Below the pieces are notes generated by a model. It saw only the letters and a program-made list of their open reading frames with translations, was not told the DNA's origin and did not search any database. Below are positions 33,130 to 47,600 of a stretch of 64,000 nt of DNA, piece by piece (position 1 is the stretch's first letter; each line of letters starts with the position of its first letter). Both the position numbers and the translations under genes were made by a program. Where the stretch lies: the NCBI RefSeq assembly GCF_000237925.1, contig NW_017386031.1, positions 992,001-1,056,000 on the forward strand, read 5' to 3'. The DNA is from Schistosoma mansoni. Lineage: Eukaryota > Platyhelminthes > Trematoda > Strigeidida > Schistosomatidae.

Positions 33130-33640
33130 TGTAATATGTATATTTCCTATTGTATAATTGTTAAGTAACTAAACTATTCATATTCGTGTTCCACTTATCA
33201 TAAGCTTTATTTTGACGTATGAAATATTGCTATACGATTTACTATTCTTGTGTTATCCCCAGTCTATAATTAATGGTCCCTCTATTCACAACCACATTTG
33301 GCTGAATATTGTACAAATGTTATTTTCTATTTTATGGTACGATGTGGTCTGCTTGGTTGGTATATAAACCCAGTATGTTTGAGAATAATGATTCATATCT
33401 GAGAGGCTGAGATTAGTGTTCTGGACTTGGTTGGCTGGGCTAGGCAAATACCAGGGCTGATACGCACTCTAGACTGCTCGTACGGTTTTTGTGTATCATT
33501 GCTCTGATCGATAATTCGCTCTTCTCTTATTGGCGGGTATCAGCAGGTTCATATATTAAAAGGGCTCGTGCGCACCCACACGTTGTAACAAAGATAATAT
33601 TTTGTTGTTTTATAACACAAAGTGTTTCCAATTCTGGAGA
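33130..33640 (+). mobile_element. Possible solo LTR remnant
   Basis: An LTR-like stretch with a TATATAAACCC box near 33360, followed by a GC-richer leader and a T-rich end. No coding remnant is attached with confidence. It could equally be unique intergenic DNA. Confidence 0.3.
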
Positions 33641-34283
33641 AGTGCTACAATTCACAATGAAAATGCACAATCCCAGTCAACCCAAGAAACACAAAGGAGG
33701 AACAGTCAGTATGGCTGCCACCAAAATTAAGTAAAAACTAAAACGACATAAATACCGTTCTAGAAGAAACATGAAAATTCAGTGAAGGCGAAAGAAAACT
33801 GAGAAAACTATAATAAATTAAATATTACTGCCTCAAACCTGATCACAAAGACTAACAAAATGTACAACTGAAGAAGCTAATAAGAGAAATTTGCGAATCA
33901 ATGCATGGAGGGATCTTCACACACAAAACCTGCAAAATGGATCTTACGATCATTGTTTCGGCGGTGACGTTTTATAAGTCTTTCTTTCTTTTACGGTTTT
34001 AGTGGTTTTTGTAATTTTGCTATTGTATGCTCTTTAGATCCACTGTCATGTTTTCGGTCTCACAAAACCCTATGTCCTTGTTGCAACCAAGCTGGTTCAT
34101 CATGTCTGGTTATCTGCACATATTTAACAATGGTACTCAACAACCTTCAAACAGAATTAAATTCCTTGTTTCCCTTCGATTGGTAACAACTTTGTGTCCG
34201 TCAACTATTTGGTTAGTTAGAGTTATAAGTTCGACTGTACAAGTTTTCTGAGACTATTCATTGGCTATATAGTCTGGTGAAGA

Positions 34284-37078
34284 TACCACAGGTATTGTTG
34301 CTTGACAACACTTTACCAGTAACACCTATAATTGAATCGCGCCCATCCAGTGAAATCAAAATTCAGAAGCGAGGAGGTTAGAAGATATAGTTGATAGGTT
34401 ATCAATATATCGAGGAGTGACTGATCGCAGGAGATGTTGTGTCTAATCACCTTAGATTTTTGGCAGCTTACGTCTTAATTCATACCAGGCCAGTAAAACC
34501 GTTCTGCTATAAGCTTGGTGGATGCATGCACACCTTTACGAGAAGGGTTGTGCAACGTATTGAAGATGTTGCGTCGATAATGTTACGGCACGATTGGCCG
34601 ATCTCTACCTGTAGATGAGTAAGGTTTTCTCACCTGTTTCCATCTGTTCGATGCACAGTTTTAGAGTTGTTGAGGATAACTCGTGCTGAAGCTCAGTGTA
34701 TTTTTTTGGATGCTGGGCGAGTTCAAGAAGTTTGATTACTTGGAAACTGTTCAAGGAACTTATACGAGACAAGGTGTATGCAACTACATTATTTGCTCCA
34801 GAAATGTGTTGCATATCTGAAGTAAACTGCGAAATGTAGTCCAGTTGTCGAGACTCTCGAGGTAAGTACTTTGTCTGAAGATGTGTTTAAAGAGAAAGTA
34901 AGAGGTTTATGATCGGTAAAAAGGGTGAATTCTCTGCCTTCGATGAAGTGTTGCAATGTCGCATAGCACAATACATAGATAAGAGTTCCCTACCGAAAGT
35001 GCCGTACCTCCATTCAGTGTCTAGCAACCGTCTCGAGAAAAATGATAAAGGTTGACAGGAGTGGTTAACCCATTGTTGTAAGAATCTTCCGATCGCTGAG
35101 TCGGATGCGTCTACTGCGATACCAATAGGCTCTTGAGTGTCCTGATGTGCCAGCATGGTTGCCTTTGCAATAAATTTCTTAGTTGTGGAGAGTGCCTTTC
35201 GTGTGGTGTAGTCCAAATTGATGGATTTCGCATTCCCATGAAGTTGGTCGGCCAGTGGTTTCATAAGGGACGCGCATTTTGGTATAAACCGTCTATAAAA
35301 ACTTACAAGATCGTTAAATGTGCGCAACTACTTAATGTTGGTCGGTTCTGGGTAATCCAGGATGGCCGCCACTCTGCTTCTAAGAGGTCGGATGCCTTGA
35401 GCATCAATAGTATGTCCTATAAAGTTTAAAGGGTCGGTTCCGATTCGGCATTTCTGAATGTTTACAGTGATACCATGCATTTGCAATCGTTCGAACACAA
35501 TGTCCAGATGTTGGAGATGGAATTCTCTGTCCGGACTTGCTATCAGACAGTCACGAACATACACGTGTACTAAGTTGAGACCACGTAAAACGTCATCGAT
35601 GAACCTGTGAAAGGTTTGGGCAACATTTCTTAGGCCGAAAGACATTCGCAAAAATTCAAATAGTCCGAAGGGAGTGATGTTAGCGTATTTTGGAATGTCA
35701 TCAGTAGTCATAGGGATTTGATTATATGCTTTAACCAAGTCGATTTTCGAAAAGACAGTTGTACCTTTCACGGTAGCTGTCATATCGTGAATGTGAGGCA
35801 ACGGGTAACGATCGGGAATGGTTTTTGCATTCAAACGCTGGTAATCACCAGTTGGACGCTAATCGTTGCTGTCCTTTTTAGGGACCATGTGCAAAGGAGA
35901 TGCCCATGGGCTATTTGACGGTCGAAATATTCTTGACTCTATCATGTGGTCAAATTCGTTTTCAGCCGACCCCAGCTTTTCGGGAGCCAGTCGGCGTGCT
36001 TTTGAGAATACAGGTGGTCCTGCAGTCGTGATGTGATGTGTAAAATTATTGGTTACACACGGTAACTTCGGTTGTGGTTTGCATATCCCAAAGTACTTAT
36101 CAAGTAATGGTTGATAGAATGGGTCTTTTGTGTGCCTAATTGTGACTGGAGATAATTTGCAACCAGAAAAAGTAGTTACGCAAACAAATAAATTAGTGTT
36201 TCCGTCTACTAGCCTTCGTTTGTGTGCATGAATGAGTAGATTGTGGTGTTATAACAGGTCTATACCAATGATTGGCATAGAGACATCTGCAACAACGAAA
36301 ATTCAGTGAATGGGTTTGCGTAAATCCACGTTCATGTAAACGTACCTTTTTCCATATGTGGCGATTGGCTTTCCATTTGCCGCCTGTAAGCTGAAAACAG
36401 ATTCATGAAGCCTGTCGTTAGAATTCGCGGGAAGAACGCTAACTTCTGCGCCAGTATCGACGAGGTAGCAAACTTTCGTGGTCACATCTGTGACGTATAA
36501 AAGACGCCTATGTTCGTCGACTACAGTTGCCGTTAACGCGTGTCGGTTGGGAAGTTTCCCGAATTTTTTCGTGTCGGTCGATTTTGAGTTCTGGTAATTT
36601 CAGGGTTTTACGTAATTTCTGGAAGACTTCCCATGCTGGTTATGATACCAGTACCAGTCGGGGTTATCCGTTTCTCGTCGTCTGGAGACAGATCGCCTAC
36701 ATGAAATGTTTCTTCGCGGTGTATGTGACCGTTTACATTCATTACGGAATAGAACGAAGCGTGTGAGTGTGTGACATAAATCCGAAATGTCATTCTGTTT
36801 CTCTTGAGGTTTTCCTTTGACTGAGAATGCCTCGGCGTTAGGGGCCTTCGTGATTCGAAAAATATATCGCAATATATACATAAAAAATAAAGCAAAGCAA
36901 TGATTTGTGAAGTTTCAAAAAGGAACAGACTCACAGTTTTTTGGTCGGTGTACGTCGAGCTCACCACTGAATATATCACAGGTATTGTAGCTTGACAACA
37001 CTTTACCAGTAACACCTATAATTGAATCGCGCCCACCCAGTGAAATCAAAATTCAGAAGCGAGGAGGTTGGAAGATAT
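34284..37078 (-). mobile_element. Fossil Ty3/gypsy LTR retrotransposon (pol remnant)
   Basis: Parts in order on the minus strand: a CCHC-like nucleocapsid remnant (about 36.8 kb), aspartic protease (CYLVDTGAEVSVLP), reverse transcriptase, RNase H (FTDHKPLTFSL and HISGANNVVA), and the start of integrase near 34.6-34.4 kb. A 105-bp direct repeat lies at both ends (34284-34388 and 36973-37078). The element is broken, with several breaks in its coding region, and lacks gag and most of integrase. It looks moderately old. Confidence 0.85.
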
Positions 37079-37079
37079 G

Positions 37080-38470
37080 TAAGACCACCAACACCACGGA
37101 CATACACCGTTTTAATAAGTGGACTAATGAGCTGTCTATCTTTGTCAGATGGCCAAATAGTCGAAAGGCTCTTACGAGGAAAAACCAAGAGCCTTTAAAA
37201 GCGAACTTGGCCAACTAGTTGCCTGTGACAAACGGGTATCCAACGTTATGTCATTCAACACGGCATTTAGAATCGTAAGAGGTCTTAATCACAGAGTTTC
37301 CACATAGAGGGTGTTCCAAATGCAGCATGATCTCTCAAGCCCTCAGTTTTCAAACCTACCAACTGTGTAAGAATCTCTATGGTCTATAATTCAAGGCCCC
37401 GACTTTATTTGTCTTAGGGCAGAACCAGAGATACCGATTATGAATCGAGTAATCGCCGTTGATGGTGGTAGATGAAAGACACATCCTACAGACTCACTAA
37501 AGTCCAAAAATTAGAACCTTCTAAATTATTTTTGTATGGGAACCTAAAAATATTTTGCTCAAAATCTCATGGAATACTCAAAAACGAAAGACATCTGAGC
37601 GAAAAATTGTTTTCAGTAACTTGGTCATCAAGCTCTACGGTTAGTTCATAATTATTGTGTTATTTTGCAAAGGAAAAATTAAGGGGTGCTGGTGAATTAA
37701 ACAACGTCCAGTGTTAAAAGTAATGAATTTTTGCATCTCTTTCGGCATAAGTACTTCGAAATTGCGTCATTTACTATAGGTCAAATGGATTCGTTGTAAC
37801 ATAAAGAGGTCTGATTAATACGGTAGTAATAAAATAAATCATGGGAATAAAATACATCACAGAAATATTTTGTCACAATGGAGATAACGATAATAATAAC
37901 AGCAGCGACAGTATGTGTAATATGGGCAGGGGTGCTGTCAAGGCAATTGTGACAAGAATTGATGTGGATTAGGTAAGATGAGTGGGTGGGTTAAGAAGTA
38001 TATAAACATAAAATGAATTTGGATGAAAAAGGGTTTGTTATGTCCAGGTTGTGCATATAATGATCTAGTCGTGGACCATGGTAAACACAGGGACTGAAAA
38101 TACATCTTTTGGATAGGTGATTGAAATGTGATCCAAAAAGAGAAATCTTCATCTGTTTTAATATAACGTTCACTACCTACCGGGTGAGATAGAATGAAGC
38201 TGTTAATGGGATTCTTGACCATTTTTTGAGTTAGTGTACAAAAAGAACGCAGTTAGTTGGGTTAATCATCTAGTGCTTGTTAACATGTACCGGAATAGTA
38301 CGGAAAAGAGATCACAAAATTTAATAACATTGTTGTTCTTTATCACTCGATAGATAGTGAACATCTGCCTGATTATGGCTCAAATATCCTTTTTTCGAAT
38401 ATTCTACTCCCTGACTTTGGCTTCTGGGAATTGGAGATTCCGAAGTAATTCAAGGTCACTTTGCCCGCCA
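37080..38470. other. Upstream region of HTATSF1, nothing further recognised
   Basis: Contains the presumed promoter and 5' UTR of HTATSF1. I cannot point to a TATA box or start site. Minus-strand frames at 37938-38222 have no family signature. Confidence 0.45.
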
Positions 38471-38480
38471 AAGCCCTGAG

Positions 38481-38621
38481 ATGTCTGACGACTTGCGCGA
38501 TTTCGAGGAGCAAATTAGACTTCAAAATTCTCAGACTGTTAATGTCGAGGTGAAAACGAGGGTCGATCCAGATGGGACTGTTATGGAATGGGATGAGCAG
38601 CGCAAAGGGTGGTTTCCTAAA
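38481..38621 (+). CDS. HTATSF1: HTATSF1 exon 1 (start codon)
   Basis: ATG 38481 opens [11 protein letters not shown]. The exon ends phase 0 at KGWFPK before GTAAGC. The tryptophan-containing DGTVMEWD motif is typical of Tat-SF1 N-termini, which supports this start; no upstream extension was identified. Confidence 0.9.
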
Positions 38622-41600
38622 GTAAGCTACTATTTTTACATTTCTTTTAACTTCAGTCTGTTTAATCTCACGGTAATGACTGAGTTCTTCCACCATTTTT
38701 TCTCCCTAGAATTATTACACCATTTTCCCAGCTCTGATTTCGGTCGTTGTTTTGGGGCTTTTAATCTTCATGGCTTGGTATTTCCCCATGGCGAAAGTTA
38801 ACCTGATAAATGGGTCCATTTATTATTTAGCTACGCACCTTATTATTTATTTTGAAGATTCATGAACATCAGTTTAATTGAGAAAGTGGTTAAATCCTTT
38901 CTTAATTTCTGGGTTGGCATATGCAGATGTTATGTAACTACTTATTTTGCTGTAACTGCTCATCCACCATCGACTAGCCTCATTTCAGTATTTATCGACT
39001 GAATACTGTTACTGTTAGGTAGAAAAAGTGTACATTTACCTACCAAATAAGTACATCGTTTCAACTGGTCACTCGACTCAAGTGGAATAAGTACTGTTTT
39101 AGTTGTAAAGAAACGGGATGCATACTGATTTAATTCCCTAAAATTCACATGAAAATGGGTTGCAAATGTATTTATTGATGTCCTCTGTATCTAGTCCTAA
39201 TACGTAAAACACAAATACCAAGCCCTATCGACTCGCGGATGTTATTTAGGTGTACATTTCACTGTGTCATGCCAGTACTCAAACACACTGAAAGATATAG
39301 TCTGTTGAACTGGTCAGGATAACAAGTGCTAGGGTTTGCATGATATATCTACCTCATACGCGTCATTATCTCCCCTCACAATAGTTTCTCTGGAAGGAAT
39401 TACAATAATGACGACTTTCAGTGATTGTTTCGAATAACACTGAAGGGGTTGATGTGCCACACTTTGGTAGACAAGCAAGTGACTCTAAGGGGTCTGAAGC
39501 AATCTAAACCCAAGCCAAATCAAGGGTTCTCTTATCTAAGCTTAACTCGAAAAGCTAATAAACGACCAACAGAAGGAAAAGTCTCAAACAGTATAGTTGG
39601 ATGAAAGCATCAAATTCATGAATGGAAAGCATCAAGTTATTTCCTAACCTAACATTTGAGTGATAAAGAATGCAGTTGTGCTATTGTAACCTAATCCGGG
39701 CCAAATCGGTGGGTGAAGAAAGATTTGGGATTCCTTACCGTCATAATCGTATATACGAGTAGTCCATCGCAGAACCTTGAGGTCTTTCTGAGAATAAACC
39801 GATTAGTCCGCATTAGGTAATGCATAAGACTCGTTTAGTTCTCCTAAAGTTTGCTTTCCTCCAGCAAATTTTTAACTTAACCCGCGGATGTGAGACGATA
39901 TATTCCAATTGTTCACCCACGCAAAACTACACCATTTAGGAGAGCTAGTTACTTGTAATTATAAATAAATAAATAGCAACAAATTACCTCACTAACAAGG
40001 CACGTCAAGTAGTTTTTCCTTGGGCTCTGTGGTCATACCCCTAAGTTGCCAAAACCACTCATCAGGTACTTGGGCATGGCCCACACTGAAAGCTTGTAAT
40101 ACTATCCGGTTGCGCGAACCAAAGTAGGTGGAACGGGGTCCAAACTTGGGACTTAATGGCTGAAAGTCAAACTCTTCAACCACTAAGTCATCGCTCCATG
40201 TGCAAATGTTGCGTTGCAACTCATATATATATATATATATATAATTTGTTATTTAGGATTTTGTCCCATGACTATCCATTCATAAACTTGCAGATAGATG
40301 ACGATTTTATTGCTCGTTATCAAATGAGTTACGGTGTTTCTGCGAGTAATCAGCATGAGTCCCCTGTCGCTTCAGATAGTGTGTGCAGTACTGTAGACTG
40401 GACACGCTTCAACGCAGAGCTAGCCGAACTTAGAGCGACCAAAGGTGATAATTCTGTGGAGGTACAGGAGCTTATGAAGGCTGCTAATGAATCGTTAACA
40501 GCTTATTATAATTCTTCAGCCTACCGAGAATGGTACGAAAAATACTGCAAACAAAACGAATCCCAAAATACCCAACCTATTGAACATAAGATTGAAATAA
40601 AGAAATCTAGCAACAAAGCAAAGCATGAACTAAAACCTTCGGAACGTATGCTTAATAGTTTCCTAGATGAAGGAGATGATCCGGATACTGCTTTGGCAAG
40701 AGTGGAAGCAGAATTATTATCTGGCGCACAGCCTACAAATTCGAATAACATCGTATTGGAAGATAATGTGTGTGTAGACCAATTACCTGCTGATGAAGCC
40801 CAGGTTGCCACAGACGCTGCAAGTGATCCCAATACTCGGAAGAGAAAGCAGACAGCCCCCCTTCCTGCCTGGTATGAGGTGAGTTATCATTCTCCTATCA
40901 TATTATTAACTGTTAATTAAGGAGTGTTCTATAATATTCCTGAAGTTTTATAAACATTCTTATTTTGCCTGAAGTGGCAGAATATTTCGTGTTTTTTTAA
41001 AACGTCATTAAACCCTTACCTACTTAGCATGTTGTTCATTTCTTGGATGTTTTTACACAAAATAGTTAAAAAGTTATATAACGTAGGTATATTAAGTATA
41101 CGTGTTCTGTACCAAGGAAGTTGACTACTTTGATTGTCAAATATTTTCCCAAATGTTTGAAATTTTGCCATTAGATATTTTATAAATAATAACAATTGAG
41201 TCTACGTAAAAGCTGATTAAACTGGACTAGTGATGATTATTAAAATACTGTTGAATTGTATGGGTGGCTCAAACGAAATACAATTGGATATATATAGATT
41301 ATTTTGGTCGACGCAAAAGTCGATACAATAGTGAGTGGGTTCTTATTTTCAATTTTTTAACGATACAGGTTAAAGAAAACAAAACCACCAAGAAAGGTGA
41401 AAGAACAAGAGTATAAAAAAGATCAGGATAAAATGTACTAGGTGATGGTTATCCTCGGGGTCAAACTTCTAGCCCTAAATAATCTGTCACGGCCGTGGGT
41501 GAGGAGTCTTCTGTCTTTGAAATACTTTCATGCGGCCATGTATTTGTAGCCTCTGTCGCATAAGTCCTACCTACTGCCTTTAAAAGTTAGTCGAATCTTG

Positions 41601-44600
41601 GGGGTGAAGATATTAACATGAAAATATCGTGTGATTATTTATTTCAATGGAGAGATAGTTTATGGGTTGAGATACTTGGCTTTCGACTATAGGGTCTCAG
41701 GTTCAAAACGTGCTTTTCCTTTTTCGGTTTTAAACAAGCTTGTGTAATATAGGTTATGTCTAATATATGGATTTAAGCTTAGTGTACATATCTGTACGTA
41801 GTCATTAAGTCGTACTAATTGAACTTAATTTACTTTCCTAAATGGTTGTAAGTACTATTGAATACTTTTATTTTCATCCTCATTTACTTATTTGTTTTCA
41901 TTGTTTATGCAATGTTTACCTAATTCAGATAGACGAGAGCAAAAATACACATGTGTATGTCAGTGGCCTACCCCCGACAATAACCGATGAGGAATTCTCA
42001 GCACTAATGTCGAAATGTGGTGTTATCATGAATGAACCGTTTACTAATATCCCTCGTATAAAATTGTACAAGGACCAAGCTGGCATTCCTAAAGGTGATG
42101 GGCGTTGCTGTTATGTCAGAGTAAGTTATACTTTTTTATAATAGTGGGGCTGTTCGTTACAGTTTTATGCATTAACGTAAACTTTAACTGTAGTTATGTT
42201 GGTTGAATTAGAATTGTCTTAATACATACACATGTTGAAAACTCATTCCCAGTGCCAAATCTAATTTTCCAATTTGCTTCTATTATCACGTATTCCATAG
42301 ATAAGACATTCTCAAATACCTATTCAGGTGACTGTTCAATTTTCTTCATACTATTCTTAGTGTAACTATGTTCATTACTTTGTAAAGTGGAAAAATTTTT
42401 TCTTATTAAATTTTTCACGATTTTTGCAAAAGCGTATACTGTCATTATATTCATAAGAAATCTATGTATTCAGGAAACTATTAATGGACCTGACTTTCAA
42501 GTCATATATTCTAGTTCCACATCGACCACCGATACAAGTGATTATCATAGTAAAGCAGCCCGTAAATATTTGGTGAGGGAAGAAAGCAGCAGCTTGATAG
42601 TTCAAGGTTTCATATTTCAACCAATAGGTCGGCCCCCAAATGCCCTGGTACGGACGAGAGTGGGGAGAGTCCGCTCTCCCTCTCGAAATGCTCTTACATG
42701 GCCACGCGTATACGGCCTCTGCCAGGGAAGTCCTACTCACTGCCTTCTCGTGGCGGGGGTGTTGTTTAAGAAATTGAGAGAACGAAAAGCGAATGTCCGG
42801 CGCTTTAATCGGGCTGGTGGATATGAAGAACTCACCGAGCGGAGGTGAAAATCCTTGAATCCAAACCAATAGTACACATGGGCTCCAGTATCCTAAGGGA
42901 ACAAATGGTGTACGAATCAATCGTTGGTCACCGGCTACTATAGGACTGCATCTCCTTAAGATGCTCCACTGCTTTGTTGATCAAATCTTTAGGTCGAAGG
43001 CTTCGGGTGTGGCCCCCTAAGAAAACCACCTGCTTCGTTCTGGGCACCTGGGTAGTATCACGGCCCTCACACAAATCGAATGAGATTTGTATGGCGCATA
43101 TGTATCTAGTGTCCCCTTGTACTAATATTTATGTGTTTAAATAAAATAAATAAGTAAGCTTTATACTTTATATTTCATTTTTAATTTGCGACTTCTTGAC
43201 ATCGTGCTGATTGTTTAAATTCATAGTTAGTTTATTACTATTTGTCAGAAGAGGTTTTCTAGAGAGTTAGTATTTTCATAATTGGAAACATGAGTCAGCT
43301 GAGTAGTCCCACAATAGGACGAAACGGCCTTCCAGTACTTCCAGGTTTACCTTGGTGATCTAACTTCAACTAACTCATGCTTTCAACTATTACTATTTGT
43401 GACCGTATATACTCTAAGAAATCCAACGTTAAGGCAGGGGAACACTTGTCTTAATGTCACTCGGTTTTTAGTGATATTAATTTATAATAGAAACACTATC
43501 TTTTTTTACTTAGGTAATATATATGTTCATCTTTATTAAAATATTTGTGGGGTTAATGATCGATCACATGTGTTGTATATATTCCAAATATACATACTTT
43601 TAAAAACAAAATAACAGTCCTCTAAGTATAAAATTACATCTCTTCAAACAACAACGACAATAATATGTATATATATGGAATACTGAATTCCATTTAAATT
43701 AATCAATCAGGTTGAATCAGTGGAGCTTGCATTGAAAATTCTCGATGGTATGTTATATACACCTGGTTATACTATTCATGTGGAACGTGCTAAATTTCAA
43801 CCTAAAGGAGAATTTGATCCTAAGAAACGTCGACGTTTAACAGTTAAAGAGAAGAAAAAATTGAAAGAACAACAAGAAAAGTAAGATTTTTATTTGAACA
43901 TGATGTCGTTATCTTATCCCATATATTTTATAATCTGTGATTCCTTTTATTTTCAACGTGGTATGGTCGCCGGCCACGCGTATATAGCCTCTGCCAGGGA
44001 AGTCCTACTCACTGCCTTCTCGTGGCGGGGGTGTTGTTTAAGAAATTGAGAGAACGAAAAGCGAATGTCCGGCGCTTTAACCGGGTTGATGGACATGGCG
44101 CATCCACCTAGGGGAGTTGGAAAACCCTGATTCCAAACCAATAGTACACATGGGCTCCAGTATCCTAAGGGAACAAATGGTGTACGAATCAATGGTTCGT
44201 CACTGGCTATCATGGGACTGCATCTCCTGACGATGCTCCACTGCCTTGTGGATCAGATCTTTAGGTCGAAGGCTTCGGGTGTGGCCCCCTAAGCAAACCA
44301 CCTACTTCAGTCTGGGCACCTGGGTAGTATCACAGCCCTCACACAAATCGAATGAGATTTGTATGGTGCATATATATCTGGTGTTTCTTTCTACCAATAT
44401 TTATGTGTTCAAATAAATAAATAAATAATAGACCTTTTATTTTCATCGTGGTAATTTCGTCTCTTGTTATACTACTTCTTAAAGTGTGACAATAGGAGTC
44501 AGTGAGTGTTTATCCCCCCCCAACCAATTTTATGTTATTTATCTAACTCATTTACCAAGTAAACCGGTTCATATAATCATTACCTATCTCGATGGCCGAT

Positions 44601-47600
44601 ACTAACTAAGTGTAAGAGTAAATTGGAAAAAACGAAAGGTGACCAAATCAAAACGTGGCATCAGTCCATGAAATCATCGATTATTGATCTGAGTCATGTC
44701 GGTAGAAGCACACTACCTGATTAAAGTCTGAGAGATAACTGCGACCAGTGATTGTAGACGTTGTGTGAAATTGTTTATAGTGGCGCAGATGAATTTACTT
44801 TTTATATTATTTAAATGCTAACATTTGGTTCGTTGTTTTAATTAACCTCTTTACGTTGAGTTGAGTTGGAAGAGCTGGATTATGCCATTATCTCTTTCAC
44901 TCCAAAGTGTTACTTAGCTGAATTCACATCACTCGTGTATTTGCCTGCTGATTTTCATTACCACATTTCTTAGTCTACTAAATGTTGGTGGTGTTCTATG
45001 GTAATTGATACAATTAGTGTTTGTCATTATTGACATATCCGTCCTACTTTATGGCAGTGAAACATGGCCGGTAAGAGTAGAGGATATTCGTAGGCTACTA
45101 GTATTCGATCATAGGTGTCTTCGAAGCATTACTCGTATATCCTGGGACCACCGGGTAAGTAATGCAGTTGTTAGGAAACGGGTACTAGATAAGGATGGCA
45201 AATCAATTCATGAAGTAGGGAAACTTCATCAGTTGAAATGGCTAAGACTTGTGTTACGTATGCCCAACCACCGACTGCCCCAACGTGCAATGTTTCATGG
45301 TGTAGAGGAGTAGGTTGGAAGAAAGCTAGGGGCGGCCAGACCAAAACGTGGCACAAATCCATGAAGTCACTGACAAGTGGATTGAGCCATGTTGGTAGGT
45401 GTAGACTGCCTGGTTGAGATCCGTGAGATGATAGCAACCGATGGTTAGAGACTTTGAATGGCATGGCTCAAAATCTTTTGCAATGGCAAAGGTGCATCCA
45501 CTCTTTGTGTTCTCCCAAATTCTAATCTTCTGAATTCTTCATGTCCATTTCCGTTTTCTCTTTCGAAATTTGTCTCACTGTATTATACTCCTTCAATAAC
45601 ATCTACAAACCCTAATCTTTCACTTAATGCTTATACTCTTACTACTTCTACCACTATAGGATTTGAATAGACAACTGTATCTCTGTGTTAATGTGGTATG
45701 GCAACTTGAACTAATGTACGTACGTACGAAGTTCTACGTTGTGATTGAGTGACTGACATTATTGACATAACAGTTTACTTATTTACTTACACCTGTTACC
45801 CCTCGTGGAAGAGCATAGATCACCAACCACGACTCTCCATCCAACTCTGTCCTGGGCAATCCCTTCCAGTTGCTATTCATCCTCTTCATATCTGCTTCCA
45901 CTCTTCCTTTTCCCTTCAGGATTCTAAGTTAGCGCTCACTTCATGATGCAATCTGATGATTTCCGCAGTGTATGTCCCATCCACCTCCGTCGTCTTTTTC
46001 TAATTCCCCTCTCAGTTGGAAGTTGGTTTGTTCTCTGCTAAGGTAGACGTTGCTGATAATATTCAGCCAGCGTTGTTTCACTGTCTTGTGGATTCAACCT
46101 CTTGGTCAAATGCTTGGGGAGTGGCCTCCTAAAAAAAACTACTTGCTTCGGTTTGGGCACTCAGGCTGTATCGCGGCCCTCACACAAATCAAATGATTTG
46201 TGAAGCGCATATCTATTTGGTGCCTCCTTGTACCCATGCTTATGTGTTTAAATAAATAAATAAAATAGAAAACCTCATCGGCCTCATAACTTCTGAAGAA
46301 TCTCGGGTTTCACTATGAGGCGTCATAATTCTTCTGAATGAAGGTCCCTCAACTCTCAAAACAGGGTTGAAATGGATTAGATTATGTTTTCTGGCTAGCG
46401 TTTTTTGGCAAAGTTCTTTTCTATTAGATGGGGTTGCTGACACTATGTCGAACTCTTCTTTTTTTACTGGGGCTTGGGGCGAGCAATAACCCCAGAAGAG
46501 CTACAGGAAGAGCCAATGACATAGCAGAGGTAAATTTAAATTTACTAATAGAATCCCTGAGTCGCACGTCGCAAATGAGAACACAGACAATGACTAAGGA
46601 CTTATTTGACATCGAAAATAAATCTGAATATTACATGAATAAACTTTTTTTGTTTTATTTACATTGTTCAACAGCTGAGTAGTACTTGATGATAATTAGT
46701 CATTACCTTACTGTCTGAATACAAATGTACGATATCGTGCAATTAAACGGCTATAACCAATATATATTACTAACTTATTATGTTTTGAACACAGTGTCAA
46801 TTATGGTACAAAACTGTCAGGTATTTATAGTTTTTAGTAGAAACGAAATCCTCATTTTAGTTATCCAATCCGCACACAGGAGGTATATCAGCATTTGTTC
46901 AATAGGGAAGCTGCACGTAGTGATTGTGGAATATTCTCCCAAAAGCTGATTGGGATGGGACATGTCGGGCTTCTTCCAAGCTTTTTAGAGCTTCCTCAAG
47001 TTCACCTGATGATCGTCCTCACACTTGTGTTTCACTTCATGTATTCTCCTTAGGATGTAGTTTAGTGATCAAGTGTCCCACAATTTTTTTTCAAGTCGGA
47101 AGTTTTAGTATTTTTACTGTGGTGTTTGCTACTTATGTCGACAGTTATAAGTAGTATTTAACGCCATTCATAAGTGAAATGTCTAGCAGCAGAAGATTAA
47201 AATGAAGAGAATATAAAGGGAGACAGAACTATTGTAATATCAACAGAACTGGAAGAATCATGAAGGTTGTAGGGGACAACTGAAGGAAGATGTGCAAATA
47301 ATACATTTAATGTATAGTTTTCATACATTAAGAAAGCACTCTGTAATTTTGCATTAAACAATAAATTGGTTATCCTCACTAGGTCTTCGTTCATAACAAT
47401 ACTATTATCTTCATATTTGAGATCATGAGTCAATTGAAGGGTTTGAATCTCGCGAGGCGAGATGGTGGATGCGCACCGTCGAGGAGTCCCACAATAGGAC
47501 GAAACGGCCGTCCAATGCTTCTAGGTTTTCCTTGGCAGTCTAGCTTCAATTGACTCATGATCTCAACTAAGAAAATACTGAAATCTCTACAAAAACTCCT

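Noticed and set aside
33489-33734. 81-codon plus frame that could be a short gene or gag start
   Set aside because: No recognisable motif; it runs from an LTR-like stretch into AT-rich DNA.
37938-38222. 94-codon minus-strand frame upstream of HTATSF1
   Set aside because: No family pattern, no splice partner, and two overlapping frames of similar quality; most likely chance.
40156-40293. Upstream extension of HTATSF1 exon 2
   Set aside because: The extra part covers a SINE scrap and an AT microsatellite, while a good acceptor at 40291-40293 joins WFPK to IDDDF as in the human protein.
42387-42920. Frames of about 150 codons on both strands in HTATSF1 intron 3
   Set aside because: They consist largely of a SINE-A copy, and the same translations recur at every other copy; the exon-like start at 42473 is not needed because exons 3 and 4 join directly in phase.
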